Positions 11,215-22,386 of a stretch of DNA of 64,000 nt are shown in pieces; position 1 is the stretch's first letter, and each line of letters begins with the position of its first letter. The stretch spans positions 37,386,105 through 37,450,104 of the forward strand of contig NC_023749.2 of NCBI RefSeq assembly GCF_000499845.2. The letters are read 5' to 3'. Under the pieces are notes generated by a model, which was not told where the DNA came from, searched no databases, and worked only from the letters and a program-made list of their open reading frames with translations. Both the position numbers and the translations under genes were made by a program. This DNA comes from Phaseolus vulgaris. Its lineage: Eukaryota; Streptophyta; Magnoliopsida; Fabales; Fabaceae.

Positions 11215-11583
11215 TTATGAGGAAGGTTTGTCCTTTTTGAAGTAAGGGCAGCAAAACATGACAATGAATAAGATGAAAGTGAATACAGTGCAAATGAACA
11301 AAAACACAAGGATGGTAATGTAACAAAAAAGGACAATTGTTTTGGATTTATGATTGCCAATTTTTTTGAAATATTCCTCGGGAACATTAGGGACACTGGG
11401 AACATCAAGGACATTTGGAACATTAGGGGCAAAAGGAACATTAGGGACAAAAGGAACATTGGGGACATCACCCGAAAGAAGATTAGGGTAGTACCCATCA
11501 CCCATGTCAGTGGCTTCCAAAACTAGTATTGAGAACAAAAAGAGAATCCACATGCTCTTGATAAGTGGCTTTGTCCACATCAT
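11215..11583 (-). CDS. Small secreted/membrane protein with Asn-Val-Pro repeats, paralogue 2
   Basis: 122 codons from the first of two ATGs (11583, 11580); the frame is open to an upstream ATG at 11676 (153 aa), but the later start gives a signal-like N-terminus and is shared by paralogue 1. Residues 1-24: basic start plus hydrophobic core (MWILFLFSILVLEA), a likely signal peptide. 39-69: short repeats of NVP/VP (PNVPFVPNVPFAPNVP). 82-111: strongly hydrophobic transmembrane segment. 111-122: CCPYFKKDKPSS, a short tail with a Cys pair that could be acylated. Topology suggests a type I membrane protein with a small Pro-rich outer domain. I do not recognise the family. The only open member of three here, but expression is unproven; it could be a relic. 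Confidence 0.55.
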   Translation of the reverse strand: MMWTKPLIKSMWILFLFSILVLEATDMGDGYYPNLLSGDVPNVPFVPNVPFAPNVPNVLDVPSVPNVPEEYFKKIGNHKSKTIVLFCYITILVFLFICTVFTFILFIVMFCCPYFKKDKPSS

Positions 11584-12365
11584 TTTGTATGGAGAAGATT
11601 TTGTTGGAAGAATTAACTTTGAACACCATAGAAAAATGCTAATGAAAGAGTTAGTTGTGATAGAAAAGAGTTGCATATTTTGTTTATTTATTATATGTTA
11701 GAATAAGAGAAGAGAGGTGAAGAGGGAATCAATGTAGTGCATGCATGCAGTTAATGATTATTATGAGAGGAAAACTTATTATTCTTTTTGTATAATAATA
11801 TGCAGTTAATGCTTGATTTTGTCTCTAATTATATAATAATCATTTTAAATGAGAAATGATTCAATATAACATGTGTGATTATTTAGTGCACTATCCTCTA
11901 TCAGACAAAATATGTATCCACGTATCATCTCTTTATAATTAATGAACAAAATAATATAAAGATATATTAATATATTATTTATTAATTTATTAATAATATT
12001 ACATTAAAAAAAATATTTGTAATTATGTAATAATATGTGACTGAACTTGTTCATTTAACTTTTTTATAAAAACATATAATTTTCAAAATTAACTACATTT
12101 ATTAAATCATTATCTTATATATAATTTTTTATTTCAAATTGTATAGCAATTAATTTATTAAAATTTTTGAAATCAATTTATAATTACCACAATTAATTAT
12201 CACGTTAATAAAATAATGTATTTATTTATGATATTTAGTGATTTTGAACATTCTAATTCTAATTGATATTGCGTGATATACTTTTTAATTGGAAAGTTAG
12301 TATATTCCGATTGATTTTATTCAAATTTATAGTAGTTTTAAATTAAAATTTTCGCAATATTTATT

Positions 12366-12372
<7 letters not shown>

Positions 12373-12396
<24 letters not shown>
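12373..12396. repeat. (TA)n microsatellite
   Basis: Twelve TA units in the AT-rich upstream part of the gene unit; shortened to about five units in the inverted copy near 61100. Confidence 0.9.
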
Positions 12397-12454
12397 ATAA
12401 TATTTTATCATATAATAACACCTTTATTTAGTATCTTCCTATTGGAAGTGATCT

Positions 12455-13305
12455 AAGGAGATGTCCAAGGATGTTAATGAGAAGTCATCTCAAAGTACAG
12501 ACCTCACTAGAGGGAGAATTGGACAAGGCTCCAAAGCACCTAAAGTTCTTCCTGCTAGTCTTCTTAATGTTTAGAAAATGTTGTAAATATTTTGGGCTCA
12601 CTTTGGGAGTCCAAATAGCAAATATAGGCTAGAATAAGGTACTTTTAGCATAATACGGGATGCAGGAAGCATTTTACCTTGTTCCTAGCCCTTTTGGGAT
12701 ACATTTTGACCTAGTTTCTAGAAGGACAAGCCTAAGATGTGGGTTTGACTTAGTCAAACCCTAAGACTGCCCATTTTTTCCTTTTTCACATCCTACCCCT
12801 TTAGCTTGTTCTCCAAGGCTCCTTCACCTATAGAAAGGAGGCCTACCTAGTGTATTTTACAAGTTAAATGAAATAGAGAAAATTTACTCTGCACATGTGC
12901 GAGATGCTAGTGAGGCTTGTTCCTCTTAGTCTTTAGTCTTATCTTGAGAGAATTTGAGAGCTCTCAAGTGGCGGCTTCCTACACTTATCTTGGAGTCATT
13001 TCATCATCTAAGTGGCGTGTTCATCATCTCAAACTCCATTTCTCATAAGCTTCCTTTTCCTTCATCTTTTCCTTTTATTGTCATTCCATTGAATTCATAA
13101 ATATATTCTTGTTTTGCTTTCTTGTTTCTATTCGATCATTTCCTTTTGTTATTGTTTTCATTGTTTAAATTTGCACCATATCTTGTCATCATATTCACCT
13201 TATAATTGTGTTTTCCTTTTTCCTTTGTGAAATGAACTTTCACATCTACTTAACCACTTGGTTAAGTTAATGTTCAATGGGGATTTTCCATAGGTTTTCA
13301 CTCTC
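12455..13305 (+). repeat. LTR-like fragment (family L3)
   Basis: No coding frame. Related by reverse complement to the LTR pair at 37870-39700: shared blocks include GAGCTCTCAAGTGGCGGC, ACTTATCTTGGA and CTCATAAGCTTCC. It is absent from the right arm, so it inserted or was retained only here. Ends not precisely defined. Confidence 0.65.
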
Positions 13306-13439
13306 AGTGTTATTTTTTTTATAGTTTCACCTTTATCTTTTTTTTTTAAATAATTTTCTACTCTCTAAATTTTAATATATTAAAACATTTTTATCTTAAT
13401 GTATTTCATTAATTCTGCATATATGGTTGTTCTCGTCGA

Positions 13440-13735
13440 ATGACCTGATCCGGTCCTTGGTAGTGGATTTCAGGCTGACTTCTCTTCTTCTTCTTCTTTT
13501 TGTTACTTTGAGATGCTAATAATTCACAGTGAAAGGAGTTCCACCTGTTGATTACACTTCGACGATAAAGTCAGTTAGAGCATATAACTATCAGAAACTG
13601 TATGCAAAATAATTGTATGAGTGTAGGCTCTCCAAATTTCAACTTACCTATGCTCAGGGTCTCAAGTCCCTACAGGAGCTTAACAAACATTAGAGATACT
13701 CTGTTAATATTTTCCTTTTTTTATGATTACAGGTA
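13440..13735 (-). repeat. Fragment of a third Tat-like LTR (left arm)
   Basis: Reverse complement of 59650-59985. Contains a diverged copy of the LTR core TGACTTGAGCGTCGGAGTG (13554-13573, minus), which suggests the U5 side of a Tat-type LTR. Confidence 0.55.
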
Positions 13736-13744
13736 GAACATTAT

Positions 13745-14194
13745 TGTTGAACAAGGTGTTTTGATGTCTCCAGATCCAAGTGGATTGCATAAAGAGCCTT
13801 GTTGTTGGTTGTGTGTGTTTGTTTAGAGTAGTTGAATTTGTTAATCCACTCTAAGAGATGATCTAAGGTTATTTGATTTTAATTCTTTTAAAAAATATGT
13901 GTTTTCAAAGGAAAGTGAAAAATAAACCTCTTGAAATTTTGATTCAACCGATTGTTTTACACTTAGTAGATTTTGAAAAGGTTTTGAAAAGCTTGACATT
14001 GTTTGACTTTGTTGTCAAACAAATTAAATCGATTGTTTTGTGTTTTCAATCGATTGTTTTTCTTAAAAACATTAACATAATTTTGTTAAGTGGTTTTAAT
14101 TTGTTTTAACTGATTCTAATTGATTTTGGTTCTTGTAATAAATGCTTTGACCAACGGATTGGAGTATATAAAGTTTGTTTTACATAGATTAGAA
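13745..14194 (+). repeat. Truncated SIRE-like LTR (left arm)
   Basis: Begins TGTTGAACAAGG after ATTAT (13740-13744), matching by reverse complement the right end of the solo LTR at 58380-59643 with its ATAAT duplication. It is cut at about 14194, where another SIRE-like LTR begins. Confidence 0.75.
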
Positions 14195-15400
14195 TTGAGC
14201 TTTTAAAATTTTCAAACAAATTCAGTCTTTTCTCAAAACAAAGTAAAAGAATCGATTTATTTTGGAAAAAACAGATTTATTTTTCTGCTTACTTTAACAT
14301 AACAATATTTCAATTATATGATTTCTAGATATTGAGAGAATTGATCAGCAAGCAATGTTTCACATTAATATGAACAGAAGAAGAACAGATAGTTGAATCA
14401 AGATACAATCTTTGAATATTAAACTTCACACTTGAATGAACCGTGACAACTGATATACTTGATTTTCACATAACAATATACTTCAATTATCACCAAATTA
14501 GAAACACAGATTTCAACAAGATATTCATATTGATTTTCCAGAAATCAAGAACAGTATGAACAGACCCAGAAAGAACAGATTCAATTTTGATTGAACAGGT
14601 TTATTTTCTGTCAGATTAACACATGAAACAGTAAATGAGTGCAGAGATTAAGGAAGATTGAACACCACAAGATTATATTGGTTCACTTAAATGAGCTACA
14701 TCCAGTCTCACCTTTCCCAAGGTGAAATCCACTGAAAAACAGTACAAGACAATTACACAACCTAATGTTCTTGAACCCACAAGAACAAGGAACACCTAGC
14801 TGAAAACCCTATTTCAGCACACCCAACTCTTCAAGAAACCCTATCAAGAAGAGTGTTACAACCACAATTACAAAGTATACAAAGATGAAATAGAATACAC
14901 CTGGAAGGAGAATGTAGAATACAAAAAGGATCTGTAGAACAGCTTGGAAAACCTGTGACAGCACCTCCTACCAAACTTAGGTCTCTCAAGAACAAGCACA
15001 CAATTTTCTTTTGAAAAAAACTCTTCCAAGAACACGTGCAAATTCTTTTTGAATTCTCTGAAAACTCTTAATCTTTGTTTCAAACTTGTTTTGTTAACAA
15101 CCATTTAAGTGAGATATGACTCTCTTTATATAGGAAAATTATTTATAACAAATTTTCAAAAAACAATTTAAAATGTTGTTATAAAAAGAACATATTGAAA
15201 TTATAATAAATAGAATTATTTTCAAAAAGACAAAGAGACATTTTAAACTGTTGCAACTCAGACGTTTTGATAGCATAAAAGGCTGAGCCAAGTTACTTGG
15301 TGCACAAAACAAAGTTATCAAAACTTTTTTAAAAACAAGGTACTAGTTAAAAAGAATCTATTCATTTGAGAAACAACAAATTCATTTTTTGTGCAGTAAA
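14195..15400 (-). repeat. 3' LTR (truncated) of the SIRE-like element
   Basis: Collinear with the nested LTR at 31266-32834: shared CTTCAAGAAACCCTATCAAG, GGTTCACTTNAATGAGCTAC and AACAGTATGAACA. It starts about 35 bases inside that LTR, so the outer end is lost at the junction with the LTR fragment at 14194. The inner boundary is unclear. Confidence 0.7.
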
Positions 15401-16480
15401 GCATTGTAAACTTGTATTTCAAACATAGACATTGGTTCTCCTCTATATTCTGGAGCTTGATAGGCAACAAGAGCATTGTAGTTAGTTGCAGCAACATCTT
15501 CATTCATTGATGGTGGTGCTGGTGAATCTCCTTTGTACATGTGTTCCATAGATGGAGATATCATTCTTTGACTCATTGAAGGTTGAGCAGGGGATTCCAT
15601 TCTATGAGATGATGAATGAGGGACTTCATAGCAAGATTGTTCTGTTGCTTGAACCATATCATCTTCCATAGGCACTGCATCATCTCTCTCTTCATTGTTG
15701 AGATTTGAGCCTCCATGTTCCCCCTTGTGAGTCCTGCTCTTGTGAAACACCCAACTGTTTTCCACTTTGTGAAAACCCATCTTGATGAGAGTGGAATTGT
15801 CAATCTCACTCACAACTTTGATAGTCTCATTCCTCTCATTAGTAGTATCAACACCAAAGTGATCAATTAATTTTGATACAAGAATAACATAAGGAAATCT
15901 GTAATCAGCTAACCTTTTTAATTTCAACATATGTTCCATTATGATGTATACCCAGATAAATTTTATCAGATTCAAAATGCAGTAAAGGAGGATTAGATCT
16001 TCCTCATGCGGAACAACATGGTTAGTGCTTCATTTTTCAACCTTCAATCCAGAGTACTTGATTCCAGCCACAGAGTTCCACACATGATTTGATATTTTCA
16101 ACTTAATACCTTTCATATACGACACAAGGTTCTTCCCATCCAGTGTTAGGTTGGTGTAGAAGACCTTCACGAGATCTGGATACACATTCCTAGTCATCTC
16201 TATAAACTGCTTTAGTTTTTTATGCTTCAGTGCAGATCTGGTTTCAATCAGTTTTTCAGTTTTTAGCCAGGAGAACTCCAAGACCTTGGGTATGTTGATC
16301 TGTTTTCGACTCATCTCATGTATATAGGCAGTTATGGCCTCTTCATCTCCAGCGAACCAATTTTTCAGAACCCTTGAGAGTTGTTATGCTTCTCTTGGTT
16401 CTTCTTTTTCTGACGTGAGGAGGATGCTATTGTTGAAACAGCCTCAAGTCTGCATGTTAATCAACATGTGGAGGGAAAGG
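15382..16480 (-). pseudogene. 3' extra ORF of SIRE-like element ('plant transposon protein'-like)
   Basis: N-terminal part 16480-16030 (basic SSSRQKKKN region, then KLKQFIEMTRNVYPDLVKVFY and GIKYSGLKVEK) and C-terminal part 15975-15382 (WVYIIMEHML, FPYVILVSKLIDHFGVD, KMGFHKVENSW). A frame break separates them at about 15976-16029. The pattern of a helical block ending PY-hydrophobic-(L/I)-HFGV resembles the Pfam 'putative plant transposon protein' family (PF20167-like, from memory). Homologous to 27092-28181 and 29590-30347. Role unknown; it occupies the position of the env-like ORF in SIRE elements. Confidence 0.65.
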
Positions 16481-17039
16481 CACACAACAAGAAACAGAAA
16501 AAAGAACACAGTTACCTTACCAGGTTCAGGCCAAGAGTGAATGGTGAGAATTAACAAGCCATTAATAGCAGAGATATGTGCATATTTGATTCCCTGTGTA
16601 TGTGCAAAATATCTTTGGAAAGGAGCAAAAAATATTTTAAAGTCACGGTTCACACATTAAACTTTCCAATTGTGTAATCAATGCATCAAATCAGTTACAA
16701 TATCAAGACAAAAACCATCAAAAACCTGTTGGTTAATAACCACAATGTCAGTCAAAAGTCAACAAAAAAAATATTAATGTTTCTCTTTCCTAGTCATAAA
16801 TGCATACCAATATCAGGAAAAATAAACATGTTCAACTGATAAACAACAAATTTATTTTTCACTACAGTGGACAATTAACATTTATAATACCTAATTCATT
16901 CAGTAGCAAATTAAATCTATCTTTGTCCAAAGGTTTAGTAAACAAGTCAGCAAGTTGCAAATCAGTACCAATGAATTTAATTTCACATGTTCCATTTGAT
17001 ATATGTTCTCTTAGAAAGTGATGTCTTATTTCAATATTT

Positions 17040-17593
17040 AGTTCTTGAATGCATAATGGAATTTTTTGTTAAATTGATGGCACTAGTATTATCACACAGA
17101 ATAGGTATTTTATTTAGCAAGATACCAAAATCATTTAGTTGCTGCCTTAACCATAGAGTTTGAGAACTGCAACTCCCTATTGCAATATAATCTGCTTCAA
17201 CAGTAAGGAGAGCAACACATGCTTGCTTTTTGCATTTTCAGGAGATTAAACTTGATCCAAGCAAGTGATAGGTGCCACTAGTGCTTTTTCTATCAATCTT
17301 GCAGCCTGCAAAATCTGAATCAGAGTAACCAGTTAGACTTAGTGAAACATTACCTGGATACCATAAATATCTTTTGTTCCTTGTAGATATTTTAGAATTA
17401 TTTTGGCTGCATTGAAATGTGATTCTTTTGGAGCAGATTGAAAACGAGCACACATGTATACAACAAACATTATGTCAGGTGTGTTGGCAGTAAGATACAA
17501 TAAAGAACCAATTACACCTCTGTACTTAGTCTCATCAACAAGTGACCATACTTCATTCAGGGCAAACTGATTCAGTTCTTCCTGCATAACCAA
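17040..17593 (-). pseudogene. Copia RT C-terminal/RNase H fragment
   Basis: Reads EETKYRGVIGSLLYLTA-like sequence, then CARFQSAPKESHFNAAKII, LKYLQGTKD and GYSDSDFAGCKIDRKSTSGT. The last block carries the first catalytic Asp of the copia RNase H. Frameshifts split it (17593-17339 and 17453-17238), and the part upstream that would hold the YVDD motif is deleted. Confidence 0.85.
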
Positions 17594-17622
17594 TATCTAG
17601 TTGTTGTCCTGTAAAGCTTCAT

Positions 17623-18389
17623 TCAGATTTTTAGGCTCCACTTGTGAAATAAAAGCCATTGTCTCACAAAAATTATTTTGAGGCTTCTACGAATAGATTT
17701 TATACAACATCCATTTTCATTTTGCAGAACTTTTGCCAATTTCTTAAAAGCATTACAAGCATCATTTTTGTAAGCAAGAAAGAGAGTCCATGTATATCTA
17801 GAATAATCATCAACAATAACCAATGCATAGAGATTTCTAGCCAGACTAGCAATTCTAGAAGGTTCGAACAATCCATATATAGCACATCCAAGGGTTTCTT
17901 AGTAGAGACCATGTCTTTTGATTTAAAACAAGTTCTGATTTGTTTACCTTTTACACATGCATCACATAGTCTATTATCCTGAAATTTGATATTAGGCAAA
18001 CCTGAAACAAGATCCTTGGATTTCAATTTATTCAAATGATTTGTATGAATGTGACCTAACCTTATATGCCACAATCAAGACTCATCACTTTTTGACAAAA
18101 GGCATTCATTTTCATAATCATTTTCCAAGATATCTAAGATATATATATATATATATATATTGTTTATTCTTTTACCTGTAAACAACACCTTACCAGAAAA
18201 GCCATGGTAGATTGTGCACCCATTTGATTTGAAATTTACCTTGTACCCTTTGTCACACAATTGAATGATACTTAGAAGACTGTGTCCTAGTCCTTCCACA
18301 TATAAAACATTTTCAATGGTGGTTGAACTACCAGTTCCAACAGTTCCTCTTGCTGTTTTTCTGCAAAACAAAACAAAAATAATACACAT
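17623..18389 (-). pseudogene. Copia GAG-pre-integrase and integrase fragment
   Basis: Contains the pre-integrase region (GSSTTIENVLYVEGLGHSLL, SIIQLCDKGY), the HHCC zinc finger (LWHxRLGH-type MWHIRLGHI, then CDACVKGKQ) and the start of the catalytic core (DVLYMDC and, in another frame, VIVDDYSRYTW). Broken by frameshifts near 17870 and 18074. An (AT)n microsatellite lies inside the coding frame. Confidence 0.85.
18139..18161. repeat. (AT)n microsatellite inside copia pol
   Basis: About eleven AT units in frame, read on the minus strand as alternating Ile-Tyr between NN and ILDILEND. Probably expanded after the element stopped being active. Confidence 0.92.
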
Positions 18390-18399
18390 GGTACCCTTT

Positions 18400-19388
18400 T
18401 TAGTCTAGAGTCCAGCAGTGATTAATACCTTTCCTTTGGAAGGCATTTGGCCAAGCTTTTAGGAACAATGTATTTTCTAGAAATGCATGTTCTAGAAGTA
18501 TGTCCAGATTTCATACAATAAAAACAAGTAACAGGAAAAACTTGTTTTTGAAGGAACAAAGAAACTTGACAGCTTTTTAACATTGTTTTCTTTTCCAGGA
18601 TTATAACCAATTCCATTTTTGTTGAAAACAACATTTTGTGACCCTAAAAGAGTCTCAAGATTATCTCTTCCCTTAGTGAAATTAGATAATGTGTTTTGCA
18701 AATACTCAACTTGTTTTTCCAGCTTTTTACAGTTTTCACAAGTCTTTATAGAAGCATGCAAACATGTCAATTCAAGACTTACAATATCGGTTTTAGCCTT
18801 ATGGAGTTCTTCCTCAAGATATTTTACCTTAGGTGCAAGAAAATTATTTATTTTTTGCAGTTTACTGCATATGACAGCCAGCCTATTTGCCTCATCATGA
18901 GTTTCTTTGAAAGCAACTAACAATTGATCATAATTGTCAGACTCTATAGAGAAGTCACTAACTGAATCAGATATTGATCCTTCATCTTTCATCATGAAAC
19001 ACAGGTTTGTTTCTTCACTTTCTATTGAGGAGTTGTTTGTTGAAGAAACTTCATTTTCTTCCCAAGAAATATAGGAGGCTCTTCTACCCTTACTTCTTTG
19101 AACCTTCTTGTTGGCTGGTTCTTTTTTTGTTTGATTGTTTGGACAATCAATCTTTATGTGACCTGTTTTACCACCACCAAAACAAGTGTAGTTAGAAGAA
19201 TTAGATTCATTCGGTTTAGGATACCTCTTCTTTTGTTGAGTCTTATCTCTGTCTTTCTTCTTTAAAAATATGATGAACTTTCTTGTGAGTAGACTTAATG
19301 TTTCATCATGTTCAACATTCTCCGCTTCCTCACTGCTATCATTATGTACACTTGTTTTCAAGGCAAGTCCTTTAGTTTTTCTTTCCAC
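18400..19388 (-). pseudogene. gag C-terminal half of SIRE-like element
   Basis: Open for 298 codons (19388-18492), followed by an overlapping frame (18634-18422) with a second Cys-containing segment (CFYCMKSGHTSRTC, a CX2CX4HX4C zinc knuckle). The first knuckle reads CFGGGKTGHIKIDC, where the second Cys is replaced by Gly. Between them lies an acidic, Ser-rich region and a coiled coil (about YLEEELHKAKTDIVSLEL). The N-terminal capsid part is absent. Nucleocapsid role by family. Confidence 0.75.
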
Positions 19389-19399
19389 AGCCCCTTATG

Positions 19400-20430
19400 T
19401 AAAAATTTGAATTACAAAACTTTTCATTTTTCACTCCCACATACCACTCTATCATTTTCAATTCAAAATCAAAACCATTTTGAAACATTTTTGTTAAATC
19501 TCATATCCAAATAGAATTCAATTTTTTGTCCATATGTAATTTCAATTTCTACAAAATCTCCTATCAATTAAATCCAAATTACTTCAATTCCTTTTAAATT
19601 TAAAATTTCATATTAAGATTCCAACATAAAAGTATTAATTCTAATTATAAACATATATAAACCGAAATAATCATCTACAAATGTCGATAATCAGGAAGCC
19701 TATATCATAAAGTCATACTTCTTCTATCAAACTCTATTTAAAATTATGAGACAAAAAATACAATCCATGGAACACGACTTATTTAGGATCGTGTTAGATT
19801 CTATATTTAAAAATTATCAAAGAAAATAAAAAAAATATTTAGATTATAATTTTAAAAGATGCAAAAGAAATGTAAAAGAAGATAATTTGAAAATATGTGA
19901 AGGAAGGAAAATTTCAAATTTCTATTTACATTTCCTTATTTGTTAAGATTTTAATATAAGAGTAGGTTTTGTTTAACCTCATACCCAATTAATTTATCAT
20001 AGCCCCACTCATATTTTTTATTCTCATTCCATTTTTTTAAAACTAACTAAAAGTTTAGTTAAAGCAAAAAATTAACTATCTAATTTCCATTATCTATTTA
20101 AACCCATTCATTTATTACTTATACCAAATAATACACATACTTGTAAACCTGCATAAAATTCTCGATCCTTATCCAGATCATTTAAATTTGGAACTTCATT
20201 ACTTAGTGATAACTTAGTGAGACTTAACTTAATTACTTACTATTCTTTTAGTTTACAAAAGTATTTTTAAAAATTCCAATTTAGATACTAAAGTAACAAT
20301 TTAGATACTTTTAATAATATTTTAAAATATTGATAATTTTAATAATTAATATGTGAAATTGAATGGAATTGTAAAAATGTTAAAATGAGATTGCTGTTGA
20401 TGAAACAGCGTGACCAACTGGTTTATAAGA
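19400..20430. other. AT-rich spacer
   Basis: No coding frame, no terminal repeats and no clear TE signature seen. Confidence 0.6.
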
Positions 20431-20439
20431 ATTTGACGT

Positions 20440-20868
20440 TCTTGGTCTTAGAAAAGAAAAAAGCAAATGAAGCGAAACCTGAAAGAACATGTGTTGGAAA
20501 CACTGAGCAAGTGCAATCATGTGAACCACCTGAAACAACTTCACCACTCTCAGGCCACGCACACACCCACTTCTACGCCTTTAATCTCCTTGGCTTCTGC
20601 GCCCTCACTCGCTCCAACCTCTCCTATGCACACCTCATCTTCCACCACCCAACACCCACCTCATCTATGCCCTAAACCCCACCAACCACCCCTCCGTCCT
20701 CATCCTCTTCCGCCACATGCTACGCTCCTACAGCACCCGCCCCAACCAGTTCGTCTTCCCCCGCGCTCTCAAAGCATGCCCGGACTCATGCGCTGTTCAC
20801 TCCCTGCATGCCCACATCGTTAAATACGCCTTTCTCCACTTCCCTGTTGTGCAAACTCCAACATTGAC
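20440..20868 (+). pseudogene. Fragment of a pentatricopeptide-repeat (PPR) protein gene
   Basis: A GC-richer island in AT-rich DNA. Read across three frames it gives the N-terminal part of a plant PPR protein: LETLSKCNHVNHLKQL, then HTHFYAFNLLGFCALT and NLSYAHLIFHH, then NHPSVLILFRHML, RPNQFVFPRALKACPDS and VHSLHAHIVKYAF. This is the usual start of PLS/E-class PPR proteins, which are organellar RNA-binding factors. Frameshifts occur near 20550 and 20655, and homology ends abruptly near 20868 within the second or third repeat. Probably a captured or truncated gene copy. Confidence 0.75.
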
Positions 20869-21319
20869 TTTTTTTTAGATTTACCTAAATTGAATGGACT
20901 TTTTTTGTTTGTTTAAGTTGTCCATTAAATTTATTCATTCGATTGTTAGTGTCTTTTTAATTAAAGTTCCCAAAGCTTCAATTTAAATAAAATTGAATAT
21001 TAGATTTACAAAGTAGTTTTGGCATTAAAAGAATTACTGAGGTGCTAAAAGAAATTTATAAGAATATTAAGGACAACAATAATATGGTTCAAGACCTGGT
21101 TCTGAATAATCCATAAGAGAAGAAGAACCCATGTTTTATTACACTCGATTTTCTCTGTAAGGACATGTGAGGAACCAGCTGAGGTTATTTCAAGGTCACT
21201 TTTCAAACTATAGTTTTTGACGGAGACGTGAGGAAAATATATTATAAAAATATTTATGAGAATAAATTTAAAATAAATTGGTACAATACTCATCTCACCT
21301 TATTTTCTTTCGAATTAAT
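20869..21319. other. AT-rich spacer
   Basis: Nothing recognisable; no coding frame. Confidence 0.55.
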
Positions 21320-21860
21320 CTTTTCTCAGATTTTTGTCTGGATAACTATATATGTGTTGTGAGTGAAAAACTCTGCAATGTATGATATCGTGGAAGATAG
21401 ATTAAAATAGTTGAATTTGTGAAAAGTTCTGCAATGAAGTGTACGACGCCATGAAAGGTAAAGTAGTTGAACTTGTGAAAAATTATGCAGTAAAGTGTAC
21501 AACGTTTTGGAATGTTAAAGTAGTTGAACTTTCTGTGTAACATAGTTAGGCTTAATAACTTTTGCTCAGTTTTAGGGTTTGTTTACATGTCTGTTGTGAC
21601 TTAAAATGTTTTACAATTAAGTGTGTGGTTGTGTAAGGTATGAAAGTGTTTGTGTGCATATGTAGTTAGGTTTACTATTTTCACCCAGGTTGTAGGATTT
21701 TTGTCTGGATAACTCTATCTTGTGTGACTTAGAAAACTCTTAATAGAGTGTACTAGTTTTATGTAATGTAGGTGAAAGTCATTGAAGTTTTTGTGTAAGA
21801 TAGATGAAAGTTATTGAGTGATTGTATCATCTTTAGTTAGATTTTGCAGTGTGTTGTTTA
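21320..21860. repeat. Tandem ~168-bp module, array 1
   Basis: About three diverged units with landmarks TTTTTGTCTGGATAACT, TGTGACTTAGAAAACTCT, AAGTGTACGAC, GTAGGTGAAAGTCATTGA and GTGTGCATATGTAGTTAGG. The same module occurs at 23920-24480, at 26180-26319 plus 33553-33880, and at 40365-40500. Confidence 0.7.
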
Positions 21861-22386
21861 AATAATATTAGAGTTTTTAAGGTGTTGTAAATAATATATA
21901 TATAATTTAACAATTGATCTAAAATTGTGAATTTTGAAGAATAAATAAGAAGATTAAATTTTCAAATTATCTAATAAAATAAACCACAAAATTTAAAACC
22001 TTTTCATAAATAACAACTAATACTATAACTAATTTTAAAAAATATAATATTTGAGAGAGTATTATAACGACTCCGTTCTACTAAGAATGATTTATTAAAT
22101 AGTCTAATTAATCCTACTTCAAGAAAAATAAAAAACTTTAATAAAATGTTCACAAGCAGTAAACTTATTGTTTAAATATAATACATAATGTGTACACATG
22201 TGGATAAATAATTTCCTAGAAAATAAATATATTTTATTTGCATGAGAAAATTATTTTTAAACTAAATGTATTTAAGATTTTTTTTTAAATCCTAACATGT
22301 CTCTATAAATAAAGACTAGCTAGTAATTTGATTAATTTTAAAGTTTCCACATTGTAAAACATTTATTTACATATTAGTTTTCAAAA
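21861..22386. repeat. Duplicated AT-rich block, left part
   Basis: Collinear with 56272-56840 (GTTGTAAATAATATATATA, TTTGAGAGAGTATTATAA, AAAATGTTCACAAGCAGTAA). It continues at 23490-23770 after the solo LTR, matching 56840-57120. Confidence 0.8.

Larger units (their letters stand above)
11010..12450. repeat. Left arm of inverted segmental duplication (gene unit)
   Basis: Reverse complement of 61030-63017 once the 576-bp hAT insertion there is removed. The match covers paralogue 2, its 3' flank (around 11010-11110 against 62880-63017) and its AT-rich upstream region. Similarity stops near 12450, where an LTR fragment begins. Confidence 0.8.
14195..19390 (-). mobile_element. Decayed SIRE-like Ty1/copia element
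   Basis: Minus orientation: gag C-terminal part (to 18492), integrase (18389-17623), RT/RNase H C-terminal fragment (17593-17040), 3' extra ORF (about 16480-15382), then a truncated 3' LTR (about 15400-14195). The order GAG-IN-RT-RNH is Ty1/copia, and the extra 3' ORF is typical of SIRE/Maximus-type elements. The 5' end (LTR, gag start) is missing. Most of RT is deleted at about 17600-17620. Confidence 0.85.
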
